A stretch of 64,000 bases of DNA from Acanthosoma haemorrhoidale. Lineage: Eukaryota > Arthropoda > Insecta > Hemiptera > Acanthosomatidae. Shown one piece after another: positions 1 to 13,071 of this stretch. Positions within the stretch are counted from its first letter, which is position 1, and the number at the start of each line of letters is the position of its first letter. The stretch is from positions 104,027,139 to 104,091,138 of the forward strand of contig OV884011.1 of assembly GCA_930367205.1 (NCBI GenBank). The letters run 5' to 3'. The position numbers and the translations under genes were made by a program. Under the pieces are notes generated by a model. That model did not search any database, had not been told where the DNA came from, and saw only the letters and a list, made by a program, of their open reading frames with translations.

Positions 1-2997
1 TTGGCTCCTGGGTGAGCTAGCAGAAATTCGTTTGTGGTGAATTTCAATAGTAGCACATGTAATATATTTATAAAATATTTTCTAAATAAACAGTTGGAAA
101 AAATATACATTGAACTTTTTGGAAATTTTATTTACTATTTTAGTAAATAATAATTGATTTATTTCTTATTATAAAGTAATAAACCTTAACTGAAATTTTC
201 ATTTGTAAATATTTTCGATTAATGTTTTTAAATATTTTTTTAAGAATAATTATGATTTTGATTTAAATTTATTATAACAGTTGTTATCAATCAATGGAAT
301 TGTGCCATTAGCTACCAGGAGGACCTAAAACACCTCCTTCTGCCAAGTCTGAACTAGCCCCTTCTTCTTTACAGCAATCTAACAAACCTACTTCACCGCA
401 AAGCAGTGAAGAAGACAAAGAAAAAATCAGCCAAGCATCCAAAGAGGAAGCTAATAGAGTCAAAAGAAAGGTAAATAATTTGTACATTTTTTTTTTTAGT
501 CTAAATTTTAAACTTTATATTGCCAATATTATTCAGTTTTGATAGTGTTATACTAATTTAAATAATATGAATGTAATTTAAAATATTTCAAGCTAAGTTA
601 AATGATGAGCCCACTTTTTTTTTTAAGTGCCTGGTATTATTACTTAGACATTAAATTAGTATAATTGAATAGCTGCCACAAACAAGGTTGCAAATTTAAG
701 AGTTTACACTAGCTAAAAAAATTTAATAATGCAATTAATTTATAACAAATTCCAAATGTTATTATTATAGTGAATATACATTTATCTTTTATTAGTTCTT
801 AAGTTTTTGGACCGATCTGATTGTTTATATTATTACAGAAAGTTAAACCAGTAAATTTGGTTGAGTGACTAGGGTGTAACATTGAAATTTAGTTTGGTTA
901 CAATCAACCTTGTTCACCTAAAATATTTTGGTCATGTATCATCAATTTTGTTAACTTTCATTTTCATTCATTTTGTATACACTCTTTATTGCATGGTGAT
1001 TTAATTAGAGTTTACTAAATTGAGAGGATATCTCACTAAATGAGTTTCTGATAATTAAGGTCATATGGTATGATTGGAGAGGAGGGGTAGGCTTAAGTAA
1101 ATAAAATGAATTTTAATTACAATGTTATTTTTAGTTCAACTAATCACAATTTTATTTCAAAGTAAAAAAAATCAAACATACATAATTTTAAACAAAACTT
1201 AACTCAGATTTAAATAAAAATCTCTATGTTCAGTTGGAATGTATCTACATATATCATCACACCAAAACAAAATTAATAAGCGATTTCCCTAAATGTATAT
1301 GGAAACATTATATAGACATGTATGTACATGTGTATAATAGAATTTTTAAACATCTATACATACAGTAAAAAGTATGTCTATAGATTATTTCTTATTTATT
1401 TTTCCCCAACCTCTATAATCCGAATTTTTCACTAATCCAAACACCCTCTAGCAACAATTAGTTTGGATTATCAAGCTAGCTAGCACTATATACTGTAAAC
1501 AATTCAAAACGTTTTTATTTTAATTTATGTAATTATTATTAAGTGTTTTCTCTATAAATTCTTTCAACCCTGGTAAATTTCAATCTCTGGTAAATTCCTT
1601 CAAATTAAATAAAATTTACTTTATTTTTAATTGAAATTACTATTTACTAATTAAGTAGTTATCGAGAAAATACTCCTATATATTTCAGTATATTCAAATG
1701 GTTATAATTTTTTAATTTGGTTGCAGTTGTCCATTTCTGAATATCGTGAAAGAGTCAAGTCCAACGCTCCATCAAAGACCAACTCAGAAGCGAGCACCCC
1801 TTCTCAACAGACTAAATCAACTTTACAACTAACAACATCAGTAGAAGACATTGATCCAGATTCTGAAGATTTCTTAACTAACTCCATTTTATTCAATGCT
1901 CCTGCTCCACCAATTGATTCAGCATTCAAAAAAGGCAAACAATATTTTTAATAATTAGTTTTAATTGTTAATGGATTACTCTTTTTAGTAATATGTGCAT
2001 CAATGGTTCCATTGTTAATTTTGTTATCCAATCCTTGTGCTATATTTTTAATGGTGTAAATATAAAATAGTAATCATAAGTCGTAATGTATAACTCATGA
2101 ATATAAATGAAAACATACAATGGATGACAAATGGGTACATATATTGTTACGATTTTCTTCCTTGTTGAAAATATTCTTTATTATTTATAATAGGTCAAAG
2201 GAAATTCATAATAAATAATAGTTTATTTTATAATGTTCAAGTGATTTTTAGCTCAGGGTTTATTGCACATAATAAAGTGCCTAGTGCACCTATAATTTCA
2301 AATGTTTCATATTAACATAAATGGCTACAAGAACTGGAATAATTAAAAGTAGTTACTTAATATTAATACTAATGACATGTAGTCGTATTCGTCAATGTTG
2401 ATAAATGGGTTGGTTTCTCCACGGTTTTCTATGCTCCAGTCTCAAAACATGTGACCTCTGTTCTTGGCTACTGGGCAACTTAACCCTCTGACTGATTGAT
2501 TGAAAAAAAGCATAAGACAAGTATGTCTCATAAACACTGCTATTTAAGGCAACCTACTGACCTCATCCAAAACTCTTGAAAGGAGTCTAAAACACTGCAT
2601 CTACACAAATTATCTCAACAGAAAACTCCTTTCTTGAAATAAATTTAGTTTGCTATCAAACTAAAATATATATATATATATATATATAAATGTAAAGAAA
2701 TTTCACTCTCTTTAATTTGAATTTGCTGCGCTGCTTCTACTAGTCTCAACTAGATGGAGCCATCAGCAATATTCTTAAAAGTGAGATGATATAGAGAAGG
2801 AAACCACATTAAGTAACAAAAGTTGTGAATAGAGAAATGATAGTTAAAAACTGTAATTGTCGTTTCTTTGTTTACAGGTAATATTGTGTAAATAATATGA
2901 ACAATTGTTATAATATTAAATATAGTGAATACAATTGCTTGCTTTGTTTACAGAGAAGCTGATTTCAGTTTATTCACCTCACCTTCAATAATTGTCT

Positions 2998-3032
<35 letters not shown>

Positions 3033-6000
3033 GGGAGAGGGAGGGTTATTATCGGGATTCATAATAAAAACCCAGTTTTGAATATTTGAGAGAACTATTT
3101 AATAAACTATAAACAGTAGCGTAGGATTGCAAGAAAACGGGCCCTCAACAAGTGTCTAGTGTTCACACCAGAATTAATCAACTGCACCTTCCAACAGACG
3201 ATTTAACTCGGGGTGCAGCCGCAAGATGAGGCCATATACATATATGGAAAATATTGTAATATTCTTGTTTAAATTAGAAAATATAATTTTTTAATAATAT
3301 TGTGGTGAATTTAGTTGAATTTTCCATTTGATTATTTATTATTGTCAATTACTCAGGGTAGGTTTGGTTCTTGACAACCAAAGATATTGAAACTAATATA
3401 TTGTGATGTTATTTTTAAGAAGTGATTTGGGAGAAGAATTATTTTTTTACATAAAATATTAAAGGCTATCAAATAAATTATAAAGAGTTTTAATTCAAAA
3501 CTAGTGAATGTATCAGCAGGAAGTATGTCAGTAATTGGAACAGCTGAGAGAAACGCTTGGACTGCAGGTGTTTATAGTTATAAGGAGAGAGTGGTTGTTA
3601 ATAGATGGTTAAAAAGAGATACTTCTTTTTTCTGTATATAATCTTATACCTCTTATTTGTTCATATAACCTCACACTTGGTATTTCCTCATACTTTGTGC
3701 GCTCATACCTCTTTTATTTCTTTGTATTACCTCGTATCATCCCTTGCCATTATATTTGCGGAGTCTACAGGAAGCCATTGAGGCAGCATCGTATTTGTAA
3801 TGTTGGGATCACAAAACGCAATAATTAGATGTAGCAAGGCAAGCATTCGACAAAAAATTTGTGAAAACCCAAAAACAAAAATAGCATGTCTTATTTTTTA
3901 TTTATTTGTGTAAATGTTTAATTGTCAAGGATCTTCTTGAGATTTAATAAATTATAATTTACTTTTTTTTATTAATAAATGAAAGAAATATTAAGAAATG
4001 GCTTGCCACCAATTTGGAGCTTTTTCATATTTTTGTTTTAAGGCCATAAATAAAATATTACAATATTATACTAATTAACATACTTTTTGCATTCTTTGTT
4101 AATTTTTTGTCATTCAATTGCTTCAGTAGTTTAAGTAGTGTCTTTTATCGATCAAGAAATTCCAAATATTAATGCTTTTTTGTTAATTTCTTTGATATTG
4201 TCTGCATCTTTCATATAATAACAACTGCCGTACAATACTTCCACATGTAAATATGAGAGCCCTCATGCCAAATATCTTTGACTATCCGTAAACCTCATAT
4301 CACAGCAATTCGACATTCTAAACATTCCACCATCCGTCATCAACCTCTCTTCTCAAGCCACTCTAACTCACTCCTCTCTTTGGCTTCTCCTTGTCGGTCC
4401 ACTTTCCCAACACTCCCCTAAAAGTCAATGAAATATGGTGTCATGCCCATATTTTCCTGCACATGTTTGAATTCAACTTCCCCACAAAATTTATTTTCTT
4501 TCCTCTAAATTATTACTCCTTGGAAATAACATGACAATATATATAGTTTTAGTATGCAATGCTGGCTGTTGAATGTTCTTCTAAGGGTTGAAAGAAAAAG
4601 TGTTAATCCACAAATTCTGCTTACTTAAGGTGCAAGCCCTTTCTGCTCCTCATACTGCCAATCAGACAATTACCAAATAATGATATAAAAATCAAATCGT
4701 GGTGTGGTACAAAGCACTTAAAACAATAGTAGATCATATTATAAGAAACAACTTTATTCAATTACAAAAAAACATATATCAATATTTAATTACGTAAAAG
4801 CACCACACAACTAAAAAGTTCATTAAAAAAACTGTCCAAATAAAAGGATTAATTAATGGTAAATATGTCTAGACTAAAAATAAAATACTAAATAGAGAAG
4901 GCAATAAAAAATATATAATGTAAAGTTTCTAAAAAAATTAATAAGGTTTAAAAGTTGAAACTACAAAAGTTCAAAATACCAATAAATTACACAATATAAT
5001 ATCTATTACATTAAAATGATTGAATTTATAATAAAATACATTAAAAAACTCGCATGCGAAAGTGAGGTGGGTGTAGGTTGTTATGAAGAAAACTAGTTGT
5101 TATGACTATTGTGTCAGGTCATTGACTGACTTATTTATTTACCGAAGTGGTGTCTTAGGAAAGGTTATCCATTTAAAATTGTTTAGGTAATTAGCGAGCT
5201 TCTTATTTATCATTAAACGGATTGGTGGGTAGAATAAATGACTTTTCTTTTCTAATCTTGGATGTATACAAGTTGTGAACTATGGTTGTTTTTCAATTAG
5301 CTTTAACTTTTTATAATAGGTTCCTCACAATATATCATAGATTTCTTAATATATTTTTTAAAAATGACCATTCATATACTTGCTAGGTTCTATATTGTGT
5401 GGTGCAGGCTTCAGTGCTGCACCTACTCTAGTCGAACAACAAAGAGAAGCTTTATCTGATCGGTTAAGGCGAGAGTTTGGGCTCTTTGTAAGTGACGATG
5501 AAGAAGATAAAAGCAAAAAAGTAGCACAAGGTATAGATTTTTTTTTTTTTATACATAAATTGAAAGAAACAATGAATTTACAATTTGAGTAAGTGTGTAT
5601 GTTCAGAATAGCAAACAATTCAGCATAATTGATAAAAAAAAACATTTTGTTACCAAATTATTTATGGATGACAGTTTGACATTCTATGTACATGTCTGTA
5701 TCTGGTTCTGATAACAAGAAAAAAAAAAAAAGGAGGTGCTAGATATAGAATGACAATTATTATTAACAAAAGTAAAAATAAGTGAAACTTTAGATTAGTT
5801 TAAAAAAAATTTGAGGGAATGGGAAATATTCACATTTATATCAAAATATAAATACATATTTATTTTATAAATTTGACTTCTCATTTTCACTATTGTTCTT
5901 ACTTACGATATATTCTTGCGATTAACTGATTTTTGTTTTACTTTATGAGTGTTCTTACTTTTATGTATTCATCAAATTAGGCTGATAAGCCAACAAACAC

Positions 6001-7286
6001 ATCTACACAATTATAAAATCATGGCTAACTATTAACTCCCAGATGAATTTTGAAGTTTCAGTTTCTGTACAAATAAATGATAATAATACTTGAAAAAGTC
6101 TGTTAGTAAAGATTATCACTAATTAACTGGAAAAAAAAATATACTGGCAGGGTATGGGCTGGAACCACAGGACTGGACCGACTTCTTCAGCTGTTAATTA
6201 GTAATAGTTACCTAAACCTACAAAAAATTGATCATCTGTTAAGTTAAAATTTATATTTCTGCACAAAGTTTTTATGTTATTACTTAATTAATACTGTGTC
6301 CCACAATTTGGGCGGGTGTTTAGAAAGGAAGTTTATTACAAAAGTAATCTGTTCTGTTAAAACAATATGAAAATTACGTGAAAAATATTTTTGGAGAATA
6401 ATTGTTAAAGAGAAACTATTGGGGAATCAATAAATATTACAACATAATATCGTTTTGTTCAAATCAATAACTCCTTGTAAGTCAACATTTCACTTTTTTT
6501 AATTGTTTCACCATTCTATTCTCATATCACCTTGATGCTCTCGCATTTTAAAACAAGATTATTCTACACCTAAATTATTTTTATAATCAACAGTTTATTA
6601 TTTTATGAATAACCAAACTTCACAATATTTTTTCTTCTCCTGAACACTTGATATTTTTGAGGTATTGGTTTGAATTCGAGTATATTTATTATTATGACAC
6701 AGCTTATACAACTTTAAAAATTAAATATATTCTGTGTTTTTTGATTATGTAAAAGCACTTTTTTTGAATTTTTACCTTGTTTAATTAAGGGAGAAAATCA
6801 TAACTTTAAATCTCAAACAGTTTCCTAGTTAGGGCTTACTCAAATTTTTGAGGTTATCGAAGGTATTTTCCCATACTTTCTGCTTTTCTATTTTAACTTA
6901 TGGGTAATCAGCATATTTCCAAGTGTGGTCTAAACCTTTAATTAAATCATTTTTATGACTGCTTTTGTAGAACATGCTGACAAATTAGTATAGAGTATAA
7001 ATAAATTTTCCAAATGATAAATTAATTTATGTCATTAATTTTTTTTCTTTACTTTATATAGAGGGCATTTTTTTTTTTTTCCACAGGAGGTGACCACCCA
7101 GTCGTGACGCTGATACCTCCCCTTCTGCCTGAGGTGAAAAAGAAGAGGAAGTACCCGCCCCCTCCTCCCCCCCCACTGCCTCTCACTGTTCAGCCGCCGC
7201 CGCCACCTCCCCCTGCCAACGAATTCTTCTATTACCAACGCCCACCTCCTCCACAGTCTAACATACACTGGACAACTTTAAATTAA
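1..7286 (+). CDS. 3' end of a proline-rich chromatin-type protein, upSET/KMT2E (MLL5)-like (partial)
   Basis: Only the C-terminal exons are in the window. Supported exons are 312-470, 1727-1934, 5408-5530 and 7087-7286 (TAA stop); bases 1-11 before a GTGAGC donor may be the end of an earlier exon. Phases agree across all junctions if the 1727-1934 exon uses a GC donor (AAAAAAG|GCAAAC). The joined tail has a Ser/Glu/Lys-rich part, then LSISEYRERVKSN, an acidic segment, LSDRLRREFGLFVSDDEED, and a terminal poly-proline tract after a KKKRK basic patch. LSISEYRER resembles the S-L-x-E-Y-R-x-R motif I recall from KMT2E/SETD5-type proteins, and a proline-rich end is common there; no SET or PHD domain is in the window. 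The identification is an inference. A reader that ignores the GC donor would end at the TAA at 1949-1951 instead. Confident that this is a real gene end, unsure of its name. Confidence 0.6.
2666..2698. repeat. (TA)n microsatellite
   Basis: Alternating TA run of about 30 bases inside the long intron (1935-5407) of the upSET-like gene. Confidence 0.9.
3001..3030. repeat. (AT)15 microsatellite
   Basis: Perfect AT dinucleotide run of 30 bases in the same intron, followed by a short purine-rich stretch. Confidence 0.95.
3407..3951 (+). mobile_element. Dispersed repeat, copy A (solo-LTR-like, ~545 bp)
   Basis: This block shares start, end and interior with 47899-48511. Common landmarks are a TGTTATTTTTTAAG-like start, a GGAACAGCTGAGAG segment, runs of TACCTC/TTATTTC, a GCAGAGTCTACAGGA segment and a GAGATYTAATAAA end. 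A short piece of the same end occurs near 15357-15395. No ORF is visible. The length, the lack of coding sequence and the AATAAA near one end would fit a solo LTR, but a CA terminus is not seen and no clear target duplication flanks this copy, so the class is unknown. Confidence 0.6.
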
Positions 7287-7294
7287 GAAATAAC

Positions 7295-7300
7295 AATAAA
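7295..7300 (+). terminator. Poly(A) signal AATAAA of the upSET-like gene
   Basis: Canonical hexamer 9 bases after the stop codon. A second AATAAA near 7555-7560 would give a longer 3' UTR. Either could be used. Confidence 0.5.
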
Positions 7301-9390
7301 TGACTATTTCAAAAGGGTTTTTGTAAATATAATGTAAATGTCAAGTTACATTAAGTGATATTAAACTTGGTTTAGGTGTAGATAACGTTAATACATTGGT
7401 TTGAGAGATAGTGCATGTATTTTTTCTTTCTTCGCATGAGTTCTTTCTTAAATGTTTTTGAAAATTTTTATTTATTTTTGAAATTTGTATAATGTACATT
7501 TGTTTTTGTACAGGAGATAGATTGTACATGATATATTTTGTAAAGTGAAAGTTTAAATAAATATATATTAAGTGCATATAAAAAAATGTATTCTAAGCCC
7601 GCTTATAAATGCAAATTATCTATTTATTTAGGTTTCCAAAAGTGGCTGCTGTTATTATATGTTAATACATACAAATGCCTATTTTTTAAGCCGTTCAGGT
7701 TATAAAGTGTATGTTTTTCTTTTGAATCAAAACTACCTCGAAGAGGTTTTAGTTATTGTGTTTATTATGTACACAGTTCGAATTATAAGATACAGTTCTT
7801 GTAAATATACACTGTAAATAATTATAAATAGACGATGACTATGATAGCTGGCATCTATTGTGATAAAAGGCTACTGTGTTCACGGTAACATAGCTACTTG
7901 TCCCCCCTTAATATGATTGTATTTAATACAGCATATATTGATAATATTAAATATTTATAGAGAGATATTATAAAATATAATTTAATTTACTCTTAAATAT
8001 CGTGATTTAGTACAAAGGAATGCCGACTTTTATTTTAGAAATTTTCTATATAAAAAATAATGAATATTTGTTTGTGTGTGTGTGTGTGTGTGTGCGAGCG
8101 AGCTTGAGTGTGTACATGCAAGTATTCATTTCTTTGTTCTCATTTAGTTTAGAATTTAAATTTAGGAGACAAATATTTATGTACATTATATATATCAATT
8201 TTTTATTGTCTAGTATGTTAATTTAAAAAAAAAAGAAAAAAAAATCTAAGAGTTGGTTGCCTTTTAAAAGTGCAATATATGGATGGATTTAAGAAAGAAT
8301 TCAGGTGCCAACTTCTTATGGAGCCATTGAATTGGAAGGCTATGTATAAATTCATCAACCAGTGAGTGATTACTCATTATGAGATAATATTGATTCTTTA
8401 GATTATTATTGTTAACTTAATTATAAGTAGTTTTGTTTATTTTCTGTTAACAAAGTGTTAATACTCACCCCAGTGTCAATTCTTTTATAAGATTAAGTTT
8501 CTGCTTTATGAATTTAATGCTGCTATTTCTTTCATTATTATCATAATTTTTTTTCTATATTTAATTTATTTTTAAATTTAAAATGATGTGATATATGAGG
8601 CAAGAGACATCACGATTTTGACAAATGTCTATTAGTACAAATTTTCAAGTTATTTTTTTATTAAAAATTTCAAAAAATAAAAAAATTGCAAAATGAAATC
8701 TCTTGCTTAGTATAATCTAGGTTGTGCACTGTCTTGCAAAATATAAATCTCAGTTAGTGTCTTTTTATATTATGATCTCTGCCCCTTTATCAAATATATC
8801 TTCTTTAATTGTATTTTCTAGTAGTGATTTTTCACAATAAATCTTATTATAATTAACATTGTATATAAAATACATAAATTAAATTTAATTTTTGTTGCTT
8901 CTTTTATAATTGATTTATTTTTACCCTGTGTCTTAATTTAATGAAAGAAGACCACCTAAATACGTAGCTATTCTCTGGTTTGTTAACTTTAATTTTTGGT
9001 ATTGTATCTTCGCTACAGATATAAAAGAGGCAGATCTGAACTTAAGTAGCAAACATTGTAGTTAAAACTATTTAAGTTGCATGATATTGCTAAATTATAA
9101 GGATTAATGATACAGGTCTGCAAATGAAATGTTTCGAACAGCTACATGGGATTTTACTGTTAAAACACTTGAGGTTTTTTGGTGCTGAAATCACGTACAG
9201 CTTTTTTTTGCAAATGGCAAAGTGTTACTATTGAATAACCACCAAAGTAATAAAAACTCACTATTTATTATAATGAAACACAAATATGTTTTTCTTCCTA
9301 TTCATCAAATTTTGTTCCAAGATTCATGTTTTAGTCCAATTAAGTTTGCTTTGTTTTCCACTATGATGTTCCTGGAGATAACACTTTTTG
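7301..9390. other. 3' UTR and spacer, no gene seen
   Basis: AT-rich sequence downstream of the upSET-like gene. It holds the alternative AATAAA near 7555 and a (GT)11 run at 8073-8094. No conserved reading frame was recognised on either strand. Confidence 0.6.
8073..8094. repeat. (GT)11 microsatellite
   Basis: Perfect GT run followed by GCGAGCGAGC. Small open frames across it are low-complexity artefacts. Confidence 0.9.
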
Positions 9391-9399
9391 TGTCTTGAC

Positions 9400-9880
9400 C
9401 CCAACTCTGTTGCATTTTTTGAAAAACCTAAATCACAAAATAGGTCATTGAGCTCAATTTGAGAAAAAAGTTTGGCCCCCTCATCAATATTAAAATCTGA
9501 GTAAGATTCCTCCTGGTGGGTGCACTACATTTTCTTCATCTGACTCAAGTATGATATCCAAACGTGAGGGTGGCTATGCTAAGGGTATTTCCTCAGGGTT
9601 ATGAAACACTGGATCAATAGCTGAATTCAGATTTGGGTTAGATATTTTCTTATTGTTTTGTGTATTAAACACTTTTATGTCTACCGAACATCATAAGTAG
9701 CAATCGGTAGTGTGATTCTTCTGTTTATACCATATTATTGGACTAACAAAAAAAAGAATTGCTTCTTACCCTTAATGATCTGTGTCCTATCTTCTGCAAA
9801 CTTTATGAGGAGCCAGACCTTGTCTTGATCTTGAAATTAGCAAAGGATACTTTCTTCGCATAGTCACCTACATTTCTTAG
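9400..9880 (-). pseudogene. Relic of an arthropod repeat-associated protein family
   Basis: Read on the minus strand with frame changes, this stretch gives pieces I recognise from a large uncharacterised arthropod family: LAPHKVC, then a TTDCY piece, then ILESDEENVVHPPGG, then IELNDLFCDLGFSKNATEL followed by GSR. In intact members these occur in the same order (W/L-A-P-H-x-V-C, x-D-C-Y-F-C, and an ELNDLxRDLxLSKxxAELLGSRL block). Stops and frameshifts are frequent, so it is dead. The family is often found in high copy number and is presumably carried by a mobile element. Recognition is from memory of the family and needs a protein search. Confidence 0.5.
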
Positions 9881-9889
9881 TTGCTTTTG

Positions 9890-11450
9890 AATTGTGTAAT
9901 CTCCACAAATAAACCAAAATTGTCAGAAGAAATTACCTCTTAGAGCTATAATTATGGAAGAATAAATGAATAAACATACTTACAAATTCATAAGAATGAC
10001 TGGCGTATATTAAACAAAGGAATTGATCTTCATTGATGTTGAATAATATTAATGATCAAATGTAACAGTAATCATAGTTATACTCAATCCTAATACTTAG
10101 TAGTTGTGCTCGGACTTGGCTAGAAAGGTTGTCTTTCCTGTCCGACACTTAAAAAGAACCGGTTGTAACATGATCTATATGGCTTTGTGAGTTAGCTCCT
10201 ACCTTTGCCACTCCAATCCCCCTACCCCGTTTTCTAACCCCCTAAGTTTCCTATTTAAATAATTTTCGAGCGTTTAAGAAACAAAGAAATGACAAATTGA
10301 TCCAATAATAGAACTTCTAGTCAGGAATACAACACTGGATTTTGGGTTATGTACTAGAATTACCACCCTAATTGACAAACAAAAAATGAGTTGTGCAAGA
10401 AAACCTGATGAAAAATCTTCACGTATTTTTTCCAAGTTTCTGCGACTAAAAATATATAAAAAGAAAGTAACAAAAAATTATACCCATTGTTCTGTTTTGG
10501 TTGCAGACCTGTGTAATTATTATCAAGATCAGGAATAATAACCGTTATAAACTCCCCACTATCTATTCGGAAACCAATCTGCATGAGGCATTATGTTAAG
10601 GCATAATATAAAAATATGAGATATTTTAGTATACTATTTTACATAGTGAATTTCAGCATGATGCCTACCACCATTGACTACATGAACTAATTTATGATGA
10701 TTAATTAAGCAGCCATTCTCACCAGTTTATATTTTGTTTTCACAATACTCCCTTTATTGTTCTTCATAAGCCAGAAACCTTTATATTTTAGGCCATTTGT
10801 TCTGATGACAATGTTCCCTGTTTAATATAGAGACATATAATTTCAAATAGAGGTGCAATTACATGACCAGGGGAAAAATACTATCAATTCCTTACCTGGT
10901 AATATTGTTATATTGGGAAGGTGTCAAATTAAATTTCCTGCCTTGATTGCTATTGAAGAGTTATACCATACTAAGATCTTAACTGCTCTATGATATTCGC
11001 CTCATCTACAATAGCTTAACCACTCAGTTTATCTTGAACTAAAAAGCCTAATCTAAGCCTAAATTGATGCCTAATCTCTATGAAAAATCTTCTCTATACA
11101 CCAATTAAACGATTTTACTGTAAGACAACATTTCAAAACACCAGCAGATTATTTATCCTGACAACAAATAAAATTTTATGAGAATATTAAAAATTTAAAT
11201 AGCCCAATATTTAACCCCCAAAACCCACTTCATAGAATTAGAAATCGAACAAAAAATTCATGCGATTGCAATGATCCAATAACCAATCTATTTACCTAGT
11301 TCCCTTCCTTAGTATTTCTGGCCTTTTTAACTGCATTTACTTACATTATGTACATCTCACTGTTTTCATTCTTATAAATTTACTTTAACTATGTACAATT
11401 TTATTGTGAATGTGCAACTCTCATGGGAGAACAAAATACTCTTTTAATAT
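9890..11450. other. Spacer, nothing recognised
   Basis: No protein similarity, RNA gene or clear repeat was recognised. The 74-codon minus-strand frame at 10360-10584 has no recognisable motif and is probably chance. Confidence 0.5.
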
Positions 11451-11451
11451 T

Positions 11452-11569
11452 ACTATGTAATTAATAAAAATAAAAATGATTTTTTATAAATCGCTATGTA
11501 ATTAACAAAAATAAAAATGATTTTTATAAATTACTACGTAATTAATAAAAATAAAAATGATTTTTATTG
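11452..11569. repeat. Tandem repeat, ~43-bp unit, nearly three copies
   Basis: The unit reads CTATGTAATTAAYAAAAATA followed by AAAATGATTTTTATAAAT, with one- or two-base differences between copies. Non-coding. Confidence 0.85.
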
Positions 11570-12199
11570 ATGTCATGACAAATAATACCTATGAATTTTA
11601 ATGGGGCGAAGTTATAAAGTTGTGGCTGCCAAGATGTTAAAATAATTACAATGAGGCTGTTATTTTAAAACCTATAAATTAATAACTAGGTAATTGTAAC
11701 AATTCTTTCTTACAGTTTTTCTTCTGTATATAATACTATTTAACTAAAATCACAATTTAAATTATTGTTGATGTAAAATAATAGTGGCAGGGATAACTAA
11801 AATCTTTGTTAAACGTAGCACGTATTAATGAATGGGGACCATTTGCGAAATTTAATAATAATGTAAATTAAAATTATTATGTGAAGGTATCAGCAACTTG
11901 TCAAGGAATAGCTTTAAATTTCTGTTTGAAATCTAAGATATAAAGAGTTTATATAAATAAATGAAGGACATATATAAAGTTTATTGGTCTGACAAATAAG
12001 CCTTCAGGCCTTTATAATATTATACGCATTGCCAGGAATATTCTTAACCTCTTGATTAAGTCTAAGATTTATTTCCATTTAAAAGAATTAAGTTCCTCAA
12101 ATCAAATTCTGTCACAGCCTAGGGTAGGTATATAATCCTAGTTTGCTGAATGTTCTGCATTCTCCTTAAAAGACACGTCAAGGAAATGTGTCAGCCAAA

Positions 12200-12800
12200 A
12201 TTAATGGTATAACATTTATTTTCTGCCGGCTTCAATTCAATAATCATGAGTTATGTCTACAGCTGATGATGTTGGACCAACAAACTGTGAGTCTACTCCC
12301 TGTTTAGCGAATTCATCCCATTTCTCATGGCCGCCTATAACACCAGGGACCTAGTATCTTTCCTTAATACAAGGTCGATGAGGAAACCCTTGCCTCCCAA
12401 GGAAACCTAAAGGAAGCCCCTCTTCCAAGGGGTGATTTTGGTTCACTTGAAACGAGGGACTTAATTACTGTTTTCAATCCAAAAATAAGTTTATGCAGCT
12501 GCATCTGAGCAACGGTAATGATGCATGTACCTGTCTGGAACACAGATCCAAATGGGGAGAAGGGGCAAGCATATAGGAAATATTCTATTGCTTAGGTGAC
12601 CAAGGATTTTTTATTTAGGTTGGTCAGTAAGGCATTCCAGTATACTTTGGAATCTAGTGTGACCCCTCAATACTTCACCAGTTGTAACAGAATTAGAGAT
12701 GTTTTGAAGAGTAGGGGGTGAGTATCCACCCCTTTTATTAATATTGGTGAAGATAATTAATCCTGTTTTAGTATTAAGATATGGAATATTATACAGGTCA
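12200..12800 (-). mobile_element. LINE relic: reverse-transcriptase thumb and RNase H
   Basis: On the minus strand, from 12780 downwards, decayed frames give KTGLIIFTN, then a GVTLDSK-like thumb motif (seen as TLDSKVYWNALLTNQ), and then an RNase H tail: GHEKWDEFAKQGVDSQFVGP, comparable to the usual G-H-x-G-x-x-G-N-E-x-A-D-x-L-A-R-x-G-S. Finding an RNase H domain behind the RT points to an I/R1-group type of LINE. Several stops and frameshifts are present. It lies downstream of TIMM22 and does not overlap its coding exon. Confidence 0.65.
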
Positions 12801-12835
12801 GTGTGTAATATGAATTGAAATTAAAAAATAAATTA

Positions 12836-12841
12836 TTTATT
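12836..12841 (-). terminator. Candidate poly(A) signal of TIMM22
   Basis: AATAAA on the minus strand, about 230 bases beyond the TIMM22 stop. It is the nearest canonical hexamer I see, but it is not otherwise supported. Confidence 0.35.
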
Positions 12842-13071
12842 ACTTCCTACTGTTACAGAGGTCCTCAATAATTTTACAATTTTCTTTACAATCTGCAAGG
12901 AGGGAAATTAGTGAATGAACATAAGTTGCATACTATTGCAGTTACAATATCTCATGCGAAAAAACACAAATTAAAATTTGTTCACTACTAACAAGTAATA
13001 AATATTAACAAATAATACAAGAAATACTTAAACAAAAAAAAAATTGTTTCTCAATACATTACAAATGTAAG

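Noticed and set aside
1721..1951. A separate 76-codon gene starting at the ATG-like position 1721
   Set aside because: A 3' splice site (TTGCAG) at 1726 lies inside its start, so the frame belongs to an exon beginning at 1727.
7035..7268. Minus-strand 77-codon frame rich in Arg and Trp
   Set aside because: It is the antisense of the poly-proline terminal exon of the upSET-like gene.
8020..8226. 68-codon frame with a CVCVCV stretch
   Set aside because: Translation of a GT microsatellite.
11452..11569. CRISPR-like array (three spaced repeats)
   Set aside because: The units are directly adjacent, AT-rich and without unique spacers; the genome is eukaryotic.
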